Part shown: piece by piece, positions 17,140-26,011 of the stretch
Numbering within the stretch: the stretch's first letter is position 1
Layout of the letters: the number at the start of each line of letters is the position of its first letter
Assembly: GCA_041725935.1 (NCBI GenBank)
Contig: JBGRQD010000008.1
Coordinates: 62,001 to 126,000 of the forward strand
Length of the DNA stretch: 64,000 bases
Origin: Marivita sp041725935
GTDB lineage: Bacteria > Pseudomonadota > Alphaproteobacteria > Rhodobacterales > Rhodobacteraceae
Direction of reading: 5' to 3'
Notes under the pieces: model-generated
What the model was told of the DNA's origin: nothing
The model's database searches: none
What the model saw: the letters and a program-made list of their open reading frames with translations, nothing else
Position numbers and translations under genes: made by a program

Positions 17140-20100
17140 TTATTCTGCCGGCTGTACGGAGGTCGATGCCGATTGCAGTTCCTTGGCCAAAAGCGCCTCT
17201 TCTTCGGCTTTTGGACGCGACAGGCGGGCGAGCACCAGATAGGCGACGGGCGTAAGGTAAAGGGTCGACAACGTCGCCATCCCAAGCCCTCCGACGATAA
17301 TCCAGCCGAGCGCTTCACGGGCCTCCGCACCTGCTCCGGCAGAATAAATCAATGGAAGCCCGCCAAGCACGGTTGAGGTCATTGTCATCATCACAGGTCG
17401 CAGGCGGATGGTGGAGGCTTCGTAAATCGCGTCGCGCACGGATTTCCCTTCATCCCGCAGCTGGTTCGCAAATTCGACAATCAGAATACCATTTTTTGCC
17501 ATTATCCCCACCAAGAGCACCAAGCCGATCTGGCTGTAGACGTTCAGGCTGCCCCCTGTCAGAATCAGGGCGAAAATGGCGCAGGCAATCCCAAGAGGCA
17601 CGGTGGCCATGATGATCAGGGCCGACACGAAGCTTTCAAATTGCGCGGACAAGACCAGAAACACCACGATGATGGCAAAGCCAAAGGTGATCAGAAGTCC
17701 GGATGACGTTTCAGACAATGTCGCCGCCTCGGCGAGCGGCACGATACGCTGCTCTTCTGGCAGTATGTCCGAAGCGATTTCCTGAAGTTCCTCGTATGCA
17801 TCGCCCAGCGAAAGCGCAGGTGTCAGGCTGGCGGAAATTTCGACTGCCCGCATCTGGGTCTCTCGGGCCAGTTCAGGTGCAACCGCGCGTTCCTGCAGGC
17901 GCACAAAGCTTGAGATCGGAACCATTTCGCCATTGCCCGCCTGCACGAAGATGCGTTCAAGGTCACCGGGATCATTCACAGGATCCACTGTAGAGATCAT
18001 CTTGATCTCGAAACTGCGATCATCAATGAAGACCGTTCCGACGGTGCGCCCATCGAGAACGGCTTGCAGCGCTTCGCCCAACCCGTCGATGTTGACGCCG
18101 AGGTCGGATGCCCGGTCGCGATCCACCTCGATGAAAAGCTGCGGCTGAGTGGTCTCGTAGGCAAGCGACACGCGACCAAAGGCCGGGTTCTGCTCCATGC
18201 GTTCGATGATCTGGTCTGCCGAGGCGGCGAGCCTGTCATAATTGTTGCCGGTCAACGCGACCGTCAGGCCCCGCCCTGCCCCGCGAATGCCCAGAGAATT
18301 CGGTTGGATTGCAAAGGCACGCACACCGATCACCTGTCCCAGCAAGCCGTTGATCTGCCCAACGATCTCTTGCTGGCTGCGGTCGCGGTTCTGCCATTCT
18401 GCCAAGGTCATCACCATGAAGCCGCGGTTGTCAGAACCAGTTCCCGCGATGGAGAACACGTTGGTCACCTCTCCGGACTCACGCAGTGGTTCAATCAGAT
18501 CCTCGATCTCGCGCATCTTGCGGGCGGTGTAGTCCAAAGACACGCCCTGCGGAGTCGTGACACGCAAGAGCGCGATCGAGCGATCCTCGGACGGGGTCAG
18601 TTCCTGCCGGATATTGCCAAAGCTGAGCGCGGCGACCGTCGCAAAACCCGCCGACAACACGATGATCAGCAGCGGCACAGCGAGACAAAAGCGGAGGGTG
18701 AATGCATAGATCGCCGTCAGACGTTCGCCAAGCCAGATCATTGGCCCGCGGGTGGGCTCTTTGCCTGTTTGTCCCTTGAGCAATTTGCTGGCGAGAACCG
18801 GGCAGAGGCTCAGAGCGACGACCGAGGACAGAAGCACCGACATCGCCAGTGTGAATCCGAACTCGCGGAACAGTCCCCCAGTCTGCCCAGGCAGGAATGA
18901 GAGCGGGATGAACACAGCCGCCAGAGTTGCAGTGGTCGTGACGACCGCAAAGAAAACCTGCTGAGTGCCGAGAACCGCCGCGGCCCGCGCGCCCATCCCC
19001 TCAGAGCGGCGACGCACGATATTTTCCAACACGACGATCGCATCATCAACGACCATTCCAGTCGCAAGGACCAGCGCCAGCAATGTCAGGATGTTGATGG
19101 AAAATCCCACCAAATAGATTGCTGCCAAGGTCCCGATCAGCGCAACCGGCAAGGTAACTGCCGGAATGATGGTGGCGCGAACATCCCTGAGGAACAGGAA
19201 AATGATGCCGATCACAATTGCTATGGCAATCGCCAGCGTATTGAGCACTTCGCGGATCGACCCGTTGATGAAGACCGCATCGTCGCTGGTGACGAAAACC
19301 TGGACATCGCCCGGCAGGATGGTTTGCAGCTCATCCACAACAGCGCGCACGGATTGCGATATCTCCAGCGTGTTGCTCTGGGCCTGCCGCACGATCCCCA
19401 ACCCGAGCCCCGTCCGGCCATTTGCACGCAGGACGCTTTCGCCGGGGGCTGGACCCAGTGTGACGGTCGCGACATCCCCGACGGTTACGCCATCCCGGAT
19501 GGCGAGCGCTTCGAATTCGGCGGCGGAGGACACTGTTGCAGTTGTTCGGACCACAATGCTTTGACTGCTGGAACTGAGCGACCCCGCAGGCGCGTCAAAG
19601 GCGACGTTCCTCAAGGTGTTGCGCAGGTCAGAAAGACTGAGCCCCCGGCTGGCGAGCTGCATCTGGTCGATATCGATCCGGTAGACCGACTCACGATCGC
19701 CGTAGATTTGCAGATCAGCCACGCCGGGAACCGAAATCAGCCGATCCTCGATGGTCTCTTCCACAAACTGCGTCAGCTCTTGGGCAGAGCGCCGATCGGA
19801 CGTGACGGCAATACGCATCACGGCGTCCGCGTTCGCATCGGCCTTCACGATCCGCGGGTCTTCTGCGCCGTCTGGCAGGGAATTCTGGATGCGCCCGATG
19901 GCGTCGCGCATGTCGGTTGCCGCGACATCCAGATCGGCATCGTCACCGAATTCGATCGTGACGCGGCTTCTGCCAAATCGGGAATTCGACGAAATCGCTT
20001 TGACGCCTGCCACCCGACCGGCCGCTCCTTCGATCTGAGCCGTCACCTCGCGGTCAATGGTTTCGGGGGATGCGCCGGAAAATTCGGTCGTGACAGTGAT

Positions 20101-20259
20101 AACCGGCCTGTCGACGTCGGGAAGTTCCCGGATTTCCGCGCCAAACAAACCTGCCAAGCCAGAAAGGACGATCAACGCCGACAAGACAAAAGCTAGGATC
20201 GGTCTGCGCACAAACAGAGCCGTGGTCGAAGACTGGACAGACTGAGATGTAACGGCCAT
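17140..20259 (-). CDS. RND-family efflux permease (AcrB/HAE1-like)
   Basis: 1039 residues, the usual RND length. The first helix is RPILAFVLSALIVLSGLAGL, followed by a porter domain (ELPDVDRPVITVTTEFSGASPETIDREV) and a central helix block with ALVLATGMVVDDAIVVLENI. There is a second porter domain and the C-terminal helices (LVLLVGIMAKNGILIVEFAN, LGGLPLIYSAGAGAEAREALG). The paired Asp in helix 4 needed for proton relay are present. It follows the adaptor gene by eight bases. An excellent ribosome site (AGGAGG) precedes the ATG. Substrate unknown. Confidence 0.94.
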   Translation of the reverse strand: MAVTSQSVQSSTTALFVRRPILAFVLSALIVLSGLAGLFGAEIRELPDVDRPVITVTTEFSGASPETIDREVTAQIEGAAGRVAGVKAISSNSRFGRSRVTIEFGDDADLDVAATDMRDAIGRIQNSLPDGAEDPRIVKADANADAVMRIAVTSDRRSAQELTQFVEETIEDRLISVPGVADLQIYGDRESVYRIDIDQMQLASRGLSLSDLRNTLRNVAFDAPAGSLSSSSQSIVVRTTATVSSAAEFEALAIRDGVTVGDVATVTLGPAPGESVLRANGRTGLGLGIVRQAQSNTLEISQSVRAVVDELQTILPGDVQVFVTSDDAVFINGSIREVLNTLAIAIAIVIGIIFLFLRDVRATIIPAVTLPVALIGTLAAIYLVGFSINILTLLALVLATGMVVDDAIVVLENIVRRRSEGMGARAAAVLGTQQVFFAVVTTTATLAAVFIPLSFLPGQTGGLFREFGFTLAMSVLLSSVVALSLCPVLASKLLKGQTGKEPTRGPMIWLGERLTAIYAFTLRFCLAVPLLIIVLSAGFATVAALSFGNIRQELTPSEDRSIALLRVTTPQGVSLDYTARKMREIEDLIEPLRESGEVTNVFSIAGTGSDNRGFMVMTLAEWQNRDRSQQEIVGQINGLLGQVIGVRAFAIQPNSLGIRGAGRGLTVALTGNNYDRLAASADQIIERMEQNPAFGRVSLAYETTQPQLFIEVDRDRASDLGVNIDGLGEALQAVLDGRTVGTVFIDDRSFEIKMISTVDPVNDPGDLERIFVQAGNGEMVPISSFVRLQERAVAPELARETQMRAVEISASLTPALSLGDAYEELQEIASDILPEEQRIVPLAEAATLSETSSGLLITFGFAIIVVFLVLSAQFESFVSALIIMATVPLGIACAIFALILTGGSLNVYSQIGLVLLVGIMAKNGILIVEFANQLRDEGKSVRDAIYEASTIRLRPVMMTMTSTVLGGLPLIYSAGAGAEAREALGWIIVGGLGMATLSTLYLTPVAYLVLARLSRPKAEEEALLAKELQSASTSVQPAE

Positions 20260-20267
20260 GTGGCCTC

Positions 20268-21437
20268 CTATCCGCGCGAGACAGGCAAGGCAGCCTGCGC
20301 GGGATTTGTCGTGGCTCCAACCTGAAGCTCGACCTCTGCCCCCGGTCTTAGGTTTTGCACCCCTTCGGTGACGATCATATCACCCACCGAGAGTTCACCC
20401 GAAACCAGAACGGAGTCGCTGTTGCGCTGCATGATCATGACCGATTTCCTTTGGGCTTTCCCATCGGTAACCACCCACACGAAAGGCCCATCGCTGCCCC
20501 ACTGGATGGCCAAGGGGTCAACCGAAGGGAAAGCCTCGCCGGTGAAATCCACAATGATGCGGAAGGCCATTCCGGCGCGCAGCGTGTCATCGGTGTTGGC
20601 AAGCGAAGCTTGCAAGCGCAACGTGCGGCTGTCAGGATCGACACGGCTGTCCAAGGCGGTGATCTTGCCCTGCATCTCATCCTGCGGTCGTGCCAACGGG
20701 GTTGCCCGGATCGCATCGCCTTCCTTGATCTGGCCAACAAACCGCTCGGGCACTCTGAAATCGACGATGATTTCCGAGCGATCATCAATCTGGGTCAATT
20801 CAACTGCGGGCGAGACCTGGTCCCCGACATTATAGGTAATGATGCCGACCCAGCCGGAAAACGGCGCGATGATCTGGCGTCGCTCCAACTCGAATTGTGC
20901 TTCCTTGAGATCCAGCTCGGCGGTTTGAAGTGCAAGCTCTGCATTGCTGCGTTGGATCGCGGCAACCGTGCTGCCAAGCGCATTCACACGATCCGCAACC
21001 GATTGTGCATCCTGCAGCAGGAACTCCGCCCGCTCGACTTCGATCCGCTGGATCTGGTCTTCAAGCGACGCAATCACGCTGCCGGCCTCGACATATCCTC
21101 CGGATTGGACATTGATCGAAGCAAGGCGCCCAGAGACTTCCGGCAAAACCATGGTGCTGCGTTTTGCACGCCCATCGCCGATCGTGACGATCTCGTCAAA
21201 GAGGTTGGCACTCTCGACTTCAACAGCGATGACCTTCGCGGCTCCTCGGGAACCGCCCCCCGGCCTGCCGCCGCCGCTTTGCACACCCGCTTGCTGCTCG
21301 GGCACCGTAATCCCGAACGGCTCAAGCAAACCGTATCGGTCAAGGATTGGAAGCGACGCGGGAACATAGGTCACAAGACCCCAGAACCCCGCTGCGAGCA
21401 CGAGTGCCGTGATAACGATTTGCTTGAACAATGACAT
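20268..21437 (-). CDS. RND efflux periplasmic adaptor (membrane fusion protein)
   Basis: 389 residues from ATG 21437. An N-terminal signal-anchor (VITALVLAAGFWGLVTYV) precedes the barrel-sandwich hybrid (LPEVSGRLASINVQSGGYVEAGSVIA), a coiled-coil hairpin (IEVERAEFLLQDAQSVADRV) and the second lipoyl half (IIAPFSGWVGIITYNVGDQV). A beta-barrel and membrane-proximal domain end the protein. The longer possible N-terminus lacks a ribosome site. It forms an operon with the downstream RND permease; the outer-membrane channel is not in the window. Confidence 0.92.
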   Translation of the reverse strand: MSLFKQIVITALVLAAGFWGLVTYVPASLPILDRYGLLEPFGITVPEQQAGVQSGGGRPGGGSRGAAKVIAVEVESANLFDEIVTIGDGRAKRSTMVLPEVSGRLASINVQSGGYVEAGSVIASLEDQIQRIEVERAEFLLQDAQSVADRVNALGSTVAAIQRSNAELALQTAELDLKEAQFELERRQIIAPFSGWVGIITYNVGDQVSPAVELTQIDDRSEIIVDFRVPERFVGQIKEGDAIRATPLARPQDEMQGKITALDSRVDPDSRTLRLQASLANTDDTLRAGMAFRIIVDFTGEAFPSVDPLAIQWGSDGPFVWVVTDGKAQRKSVMIMQRNSDSVLVSGELSVGDMIVTEGVQNLRPGAEVELQVGATTNPAQAALPVSRG

Positions 21438-21759
21438 TCCAAAATCCCATCTCGGTCGAAACCAAAGCTGCTCTTGTGTCGGTCTTACGGCATCTTGATG
21501 AGAGTGCGATAGAAATTCACATCGCACCCTCTTTTAAAAATAACTAGCGCTTTGGAAAGTTCGGAAAAGGTTTTTGTGAAAGCATGCGTTGCGAAGCATT
21601 CCAAATTTCAGGCCCGCGATGATCCTAAAAGCGCTATGTCAAAAAAACCATCGTCACGGCAACGACGCAGGCGCGCCCGATTGGTCCTGGTTACAGCCCG
21701 ACAACACCCAAGGTAACCGCTGAACCACTCCCAAAGCACGTAACCTTCACACCGGCCGC
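21438..21759. other. Intergenic region upstream of the efflux operon
   Basis: About 320 bases with no convincing frame. It should contain the promoter of the leftward adaptor-permease operon, and the RibD-type gene ends at its right side. It holds an imperfect palindrome at 21500-21531 (listed separately) and a wider pair of AGCGCTTT / AAAAGCGCT inverted segments at 21546-21553 and 21627-21635. Confidence 0.5.
21500..21531. promoter_or_regulatory. Imperfect inverted repeat upstream of the efflux operon, candidate operator
   Basis: GAGAGTGCGAT (21500-21510) and ATCGCACCCTC (21521-21531) are inverted with one mismatch and a 10-base spacer. The centre is about 78 bases before the adaptor ATG, the usual place for a repressor site of an RND operon. 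On the plus strand T residues follow the second arm, so a terminator reading is possible, but no rightward gene ends here. Confidence 0.45.
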
Positions 21760-22584
21760 TCACCGCACTGCGCCCACCTGTATTGCGTGCATCGGCTCTT
21801 TTGCAGCAGCCGCTTCAGCCGTGAGGCCACAGTCAAAAACGACATCAGAGCCGATCGAAAACACGCGCATATCCGGGCGGATCGCATCCGAGAGCTTCTC
21901 GCTTGGCGAGGTCATTGTCAGGCCTTGGGGCCCACCACCGATAAGCAGCGGAGCGACAGCCACCTGAAGCCTGGTCAGAAGCCCGGCTTCAAGGAAGCGG
22001 GAAATCGTGATCGAGCCCCCTTCGATAAGCAGGTTCTGCAACCCTTCAGCGCGCAGGGCGACAGCAATCTGCCTTGGATCAAATTGATTGTTACGGGCAT
22101 CAAGCCGAATGACGCTGACACAAGCTGGCCTAGTCCTGTCGACACCCTGGATCACGAACTTTCGTGTGCCATCATCGGCAAAGACGGGCGCATCGTCGGG
22201 CAGCCGCCCCTGCGGATCGATCACCACGCGTGCAGGGTTTTGTCCGTCACACAAGCGGACGGTCAGCCTTGGTGAATCGTGAAGCGCCGTGCGAACGCCG
22301 ATGATGACACCATCGACAAGCGCGCGAATCCTGTGCAGATGCGCCAGCCCGTCGGGGCCAGACACGTCCCGCGCGTCGCCTGAGATGGTTGCCACGCGAC
22401 CGTCCAAAGACTGACCAATCTGGCCGATGATCACAGGTCCTATGTCACGTCGCGCAAGCGGACCGTAGAGCTCAAGCGCCGCTTGCTCGCCGGGGGTCCA
22501 GCGCCCGCAGCACGGGCAGGCAAGTCCGTTCCTCACGTCCAGCAAGCGCTGCCAAACCCGAGGCGTGACATCAACGAAGGACAT
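21760..22584 (-). CDS. RibD C-terminal-type pyrimidine reductase
   Basis: 274 residues. The core is the RibD_C/dihydrofolate-reductase-like fold: GQIGQSLDGRVATISGDARDVSG, DGVIIGVRTALHDSPRLTVR, PARVVIDPQGRLP and LIEGGSITISRFLEAGL. This family uses NADPH to reduce the ribosyl group of GTP-derived diaminopyrimidine or aminopyrimidinedione. The deaminase domain of full RibD is absent. An unusual N-terminal extension carries CPCCGRW. The ATG at 22584 (GGAG seven bases upstream) overlaps the end of the methyltransferase gene by 14 bases. Last gene of the ribA-led operon, which suggests a substrate other than, or in addition to, the riboflavin intermediate. Confidence 0.83.
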   Translation of the reverse strand: MSFVDVTPRVWQRLLDVRNGLACPCCGRWTPGEQAALELYGPLARRDIGPVIIGQIGQSLDGRVATISGDARDVSGPDGLAHLHRIRALVDGVIIGVRTALHDSPRLTVRLCDGQNPARVVIDPQGRLPDDAPVFADDGTRKFVIQGVDRTRPACVSVIRLDARNNQFDPRQIAVALRAEGLQNLLIEGGSITISRFLEAGLLTRLQVAVAPLLIGGGPQGLTMTSPSEKLSDAIRPDMRVFSIGSDVVFDCGLTAEAAAAKEPMHAIQVGAVR

Positions 22585-23359
22585 GGGTGCTCTCCTGCAA
22601 ATTCTCGGGGGGTAAGGCCAGAATGTCGATATGGCCGATCCGGCACTGAGTGCGATCCGCACTGGCATGACGGTGACGACCCCAGGAAGCGGCTTCTCGA
22701 GCGCCTGCTTCGTCGGCGGCCTGAGCGATCCCATGTGTGAGTTCGCGCTGCAACGGCGCCATCTCGGGACCAAGCGACCAAGTGCTGTCTGCGCTCAGGA
22801 CCGTGAAACCCGCAGCCTCGAAAAGTGCAATTGTGCGCTCGGCCGAATTTGGTCCAAGTGCCGGTCCTATGCCCTTGTCGCCTTGCTGATGCTGATTGAA
22901 GGCTGCGGTCACTGCGGCATCGTCATCATGTTCCGGAGCCCAGGACATGCGCCCGTCATAGTTGAGGGTCGCATAGAACGGGACATCCAACCGTCGCGCC
23001 AAATCCGCCACCCAAGCCTCGGGCATGAGATCCAGCAAAGCGGATGCCGTGACAAGCGACGCCCCGGTCAAAGGCAATGCGTCTATCTGGCCAAGATCAC
23101 CCTCGACAAGTTCCGCGCTTTCCCCGGCAACATTGCCCGCTTCGGCCAGCAATGCAGGATCGTTGTCAACGAAGCGCCAGCGCGCGCCAGTTTGAAGATA
23201 GGGTGCAAGCGCGCGCCAAGTTGCGCCTGTGCCGCATCCAAAATCGACCACAAGCGGGTTGGGACCTGCCGCTTTGGCAGCCTGCCGTGCGAGCGGCTCG
23301 TCGCGCGCGGCGCGGTCAGCGGGTTCGCGCAGGGACAACCATTCGGCAGAAAATCCCAT
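22571..23359 (-). CDS. Class I SAM-dependent methyltransferase
   Basis: 262 residues. Motif I is VVDFGCGTGATWRAL near residue 40, followed by an acidic strand (RWRFVDNDPALLAEA) and GDLGQIDALPL, a standard Rossmann methyltransferase layout. The C-terminal part (LFEAAGFTVLSADSTWSLG) resembles small-molecule methyltransferases. It starts three bases after the PTPS-like gene and overlaps the reductase gene, so all are translated together. The substrate is unknown; a pteridine or pyrimidine made by the operon is the natural guess. Confidence 0.82.
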   Translation of the reverse strand: MGFSAEWLSLREPADRAARDEPLARQAAKAAGPNPLVVDFGCGTGATWRALAPYLQTGARWRFVDNDPALLAEAGNVAGESAELVEGDLGQIDALPLTGASLVTASALLDLMPEAWVADLARRLDVPFYATLNYDGRMSWAPEHDDDAAVTAAFNQHQQGDKGIGPALGPNSAERTIALFEAAGFTVLSADSTWSLGPEMAPLQRELTHGIAQAADEAGAREAASWGRHRHASADRTQCRIGHIDILALPPENLQESTHVLR

Positions 23360-23362
23360 GGC

Positions 23363-23758
23363 TCAGACCTCAGCCTCGTACCAGGCGCGGGCAACATGGC
23401 TCTCGTGCAGCATGATGCGAAGCTTCTTCACCCGAGACTTGTCAGCCAGCTTTCCTGTGCGGACATGTTCCGCCAAGGTCTTGAAGATGTAACCGCACAG
23501 AAACTCCGTGGTCGTGAAATTGCCCTTGAACTCCGGCACCTCGTCAAGGTTCTTGTAACGCAGCGGCGCCAGCGTTTCTGCCAGGGCATCGGTCGCAAGC
23601 CCGATATCCACAACAAGTCCATGTTCGTCGATGTCGTCCGTGAAAAACGCGGCATCGACCGTAAAGGTCGCGCCATGCATGCCCTGAGCAGGGCCGAATA
23701 CGGGTGACGGCAGCGAATGGCCGATCATGATGTGGTCGCGAACTTCTACAGCGAACAT
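23363..23758 (-). CDS. 6-pyruvoyl-tetrahydropterin synthase/QueD-fold protein lacking standard catalytic residues
   Basis: 131 residues, the usual PTPS/QueD size and fold (FTVDAAFF, HGLVVDIGLATDALAETLAPL, NFTTTEFLCGYIFKTLAEHV, LRIMLHESHVARAWYE). The normal zinc motif HGH reads His28-Gly-Ala30, so one zinc His is lost, and the other expected His is at 14. The catalytic Cys before HGH is absent (the only Cys is 88), and the Asp-His pair of the LDH motif is replaced by Arg-Tyr. The pterin-anchoring Glu119 is kept. It probably binds a pterin-like ligand but not with QueD chemistry. GAGGAG precedes the ATG. Confidence 0.8.
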   Translation of the reverse strand: MFAVEVRDHIMIGHSLPSPVFGPAQGMHGATFTVDAAFFTDDIDEHGLVVDIGLATDALAETLAPLRYKNLDEVPEFKGNFTTTEFLCGYIFKTLAEHVRTGKLADKSRVKKLRIMLHESHVARAWYEAEV

Positions 23759-23767
23759 GGTATCTCC

Positions 23768-24724
23768 TCAGGATAAGTCATAGCGAATGCGGTGGCAGAG
23801 CGTGGCAGGGTCAGACAGGATTTCGGCGTAATGGTCGGGCAACTCATTGAACGATGTTTCGCCAGAAATGAGCGTTTCGAGAACGGGATCGGCAAGCAAC
23901 TCCAGAGCCTTTGCCATCCGGCGGCCGTAACTCCAACGCGGGGCGCGCGTAGGAGGAATATGCCCCACCTGCGAGCTGCAAATCCGCAGGCGCCGAGAGT
24001 GGAACGCGCCCCCAAGCGGCACGGATGTCTTTGCATCACCATACCAGCTTCCCTCGACGACAGTCGCCTCCATACCTGCGCAGTCGATTGCGGTGGCAAG
24101 GCCTGCAGAGCTTGCCGAGAGGTGGAACACCACGTCACAATCTTCTTGGGCATGCTCTGGCAGTGCGAACTGACACCCCAAGCTTTCGGCAAGCGACGAC
24201 CGTCCGGAATTCACGTCAACCAACGTAACCTCAGACCCCGGCAGCCGCGATGCAAGGTAGGCCACGAGCGCGCCGACAACCCCCGCTCCGATCACCGCAA
24301 TACGATCTCCTGCGGCGGCACCACTGTCCCAAAGCAGGTTTAGAGCCGTTTCCATGTTTGCGCCCAGCACGGCGCGGTCGGGCGGTACAGCCGCGGGCAG
24401 CGGAACCAAGGCAGTCTCGGGCAAACGAAAGCGGGTCTGGTGAGGATGCAGCGCAAAGACCAGCTGACCCACATTTTTGCCCTCAACGATCCGACCAACG
24501 ATATTGTAGCCGTATTTGACCGGAAAGGGGAAAGAACCCTCCATGGCCGGGCCACGCATGCGTTCATATTCCGATGCAGGGACACGTCCCTCGAAGACCA
24601 GACGCTCGGTGCCCCGACTGATGCCCGAAAACAGAGTTTCAACCAGCACGCCGTCACCGAGGCTGCCGGGACGTATCTCGGCAGTGCCCGTGTCCACACA
24701 CCAGAGCGCAGGCGCGTTTGTCAC
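23768..24724 (-). CDS. MDR-superfamily oxidoreductase, zinc sites lost
   Basis: 318 residues. An N-terminal GroES-like domain (VLVETLFSGISRGTERLVFEGRVP, FPVKYGYNIVGRI) is followed by a Rossmann domain (DRIAVIGAGVVGALVAYLASRL, VTLVDVNSGR). The catalytic-zinc GHE motif and the structural four-Cys lobe of alcohol dehydrogenases are missing; the SGISRGTER segment resembles BchC-like and related non-zinc members. Start is GTG 24724, overlapping the GTP cyclohydrolase stop (GTGA). It is probably a NAD(P)-dependent redox step in the operon's product. Confidence 0.8.
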   Translation of the reverse strand: MTNAPALWCVDTGTAEIRPGSLGDGVLVETLFSGISRGTERLVFEGRVPASEYERMRGPAMEGSFPFPVKYGYNIVGRIVEGKNVGQLVFALHPHQTRFRLPETALVPLPAAVPPDRAVLGANMETALNLLWDSGAAAGDRIAVIGAGVVGALVAYLASRLPGSEVTLVDVNSGRSSLAESLGCQFALPEHAQEDCDVVFHLSASSAGLATAIDCAGMEATVVEGSWYGDAKTSVPLGGAFHSRRLRICSSQVGHIPPTRAPRWSYGRRMAKALELLADPVLETLISGETSFNELPDHYAEILSDPATLCHRIRYDLS

Positions 24725-25887
24725 AGCAGATGTCCTGACTTCAGGACCTTGGTGGACAGGTAATGCGCGTTCTGCACGGTCTGGCCGACCTTGAGTGGCA
24801 CGCGCTCGGTCACCTCAACTCCCTGAGCAGCAAGGCTTGCCACTTTGGCCGGATTGTTCGTGATCAGCCGGACGCGGTTGATACCCATGTTCTGAAGAAT
24901 TTGGCCGCCGATCCGGAAATCTCGTTGATCGTCTTCGAAGCCAAGCCAATGGTTTGCCTCGACTGTATCGAGGCCCGCATCCTGAAGTGCGTAGGCGCGC
25001 ATCTTGTTGGCAAGACCGATCCCGCGCCCTTCCTGATTGAGGTAGACCAGCACCCCGCCGCATCCAGATGCCATGGTCGCCATCGCGGCGCGTAGTTGCG
25101 GGCCACAGTCGCATTTGAGACTGCCCAGGACATCACCGGTGAAACAGGCTGAATGCAGCCTGACCGACACAGGGTCGGACAGGTCGGGTTGCCCGATCAC
25201 GATGGCATAATGTTCAGGCCCGCCATTGTCGGGCCGAAAGACATGCACATGTCCTGCCAGTGCGGCGTCCATCGGTAATTGCGCCGAACTCACTTGGGAT
25301 TGCGTGCCCGCTGCTGCCAAAGCTTTGATGGCAAGGTCGAGGGGCATCGTCGTCAACCCAAGTCCGGAGATGCTGTCCATGTCGTGATCGTTCAACGCTA
25401 CGCACACGATTGCGGGAATGGACTGAACGGTCTTGGCAAGCCCGATCGCGGTTTGATGTATCGGTTTGCCGGTATTCGGGATTGGCACTCCGTTGCACTC
25501 GTTCTTGTCATCCAGCCCGTTCTGACCAGCAACCATTGAAATCCAGTCCAGATTTCTGTCGGACGGAACCCGGAAGCGCAAAGTATCGCTCTGTATTGGC
25601 TGCTGGATGCCCAATGCCTCCACACGACGCCGGGTCAAAACCAACTCGGGATGACCGATTTGCGTCATCGCGACGTAACGCTCGTCGGTTAGGCTCTCGA
25701 CAAGCGCGACCAATAAGTGGCTTTCGGCGTCTTCGAGGATGACCGGAAGTCCCAAACGGAGGTCACCTTGCATACGCAACAGGATTTCGACCCCGCGCGG
25801 TGCGAGCGGAAAGGTAAACGGGCTTTCTTCGGGTGGGTCAGACCGCCTGATGGCGGCCCCGGATGAGACAAGCGGGCTTGACGGCAT
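24721..25887 (-). CDS. ribA: GTP cyclohydrolase II with degenerate DHBP-synthase-like N-terminal domain
   Basis: 388 residues. The C-terminal ~190 residues are a full GTP cyclohydrolase II: zinc cysteines 248, 259 and 261 (SACFTGDVLGSLKCDC) and the catalytic region VLVYLNQEGRGIGLANKM near 280-297, then ANHWLGFEDDQRDF. The N-terminal ~200 residues correspond in place to the DHBP synthase domain of RibBA, but the acidic DHBP-synthase motif (R-E-N-E-G-D type) is not there. The first gene of a five-gene coupled operon, it could supply diaminopyrimidine phosphate to a dedicated pathway. Whether it also serves riboflavin synthesis cannot be seen here. Confidence 0.9.
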   Translation of the reverse strand: MPSSPLVSSGAAIRRSDPPEESPFTFPLAPRGVEILLRMQGDLRLGLPVILEDAESHLLVALVESLTDERYVAMTQIGHPELVLTRRRVEALGIQQPIQSDTLRFRVPSDRNLDWISMVAGQNGLDDKNECNGVPIPNTGKPIHQTAIGLAKTVQSIPAIVCVALNDHDMDSISGLGLTTMPLDLAIKALAAAGTQSQVSSAQLPMDAALAGHVHVFRPDNGGPEHYAIVIGQPDLSDPVSVRLHSACFTGDVLGSLKCDCGPQLRAAMATMASGCGGVLVYLNQEGRGIGLANKMRAYALQDAGLDTVEANHWLGFEDDQRDFRIGGQILQNMGINRVRLITNNPAKVASLAAQGVEVTERVPLKVGQTVQNAHYLSTKVLKSGHLL

Positions 25888-26011
25888 TTGTGACCTGTAA
25901 TTTCATTCAGGCACCATAACTTAGGGCAGTTGCGGCGTAGGCAAGGCCTGTGACTGGACGAACGGGAGGACGCGCTACCTTTCACCGGGATATTTAAGAA
26001 AGGCTGAAGGT

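Noticed and set aside
19324..20196. Long rightward frame opposite the RND permease
   Set aside because: Antisense shadow; the leftward strand encodes a full-length, well-conserved RND protein.
21546..21635. AGCGCTTT / AAAAGCGCT inverted segments as an operator
   Set aside because: The core AGCGCT is itself palindromic and the arms are over 70 bases apart, so chance is likely.
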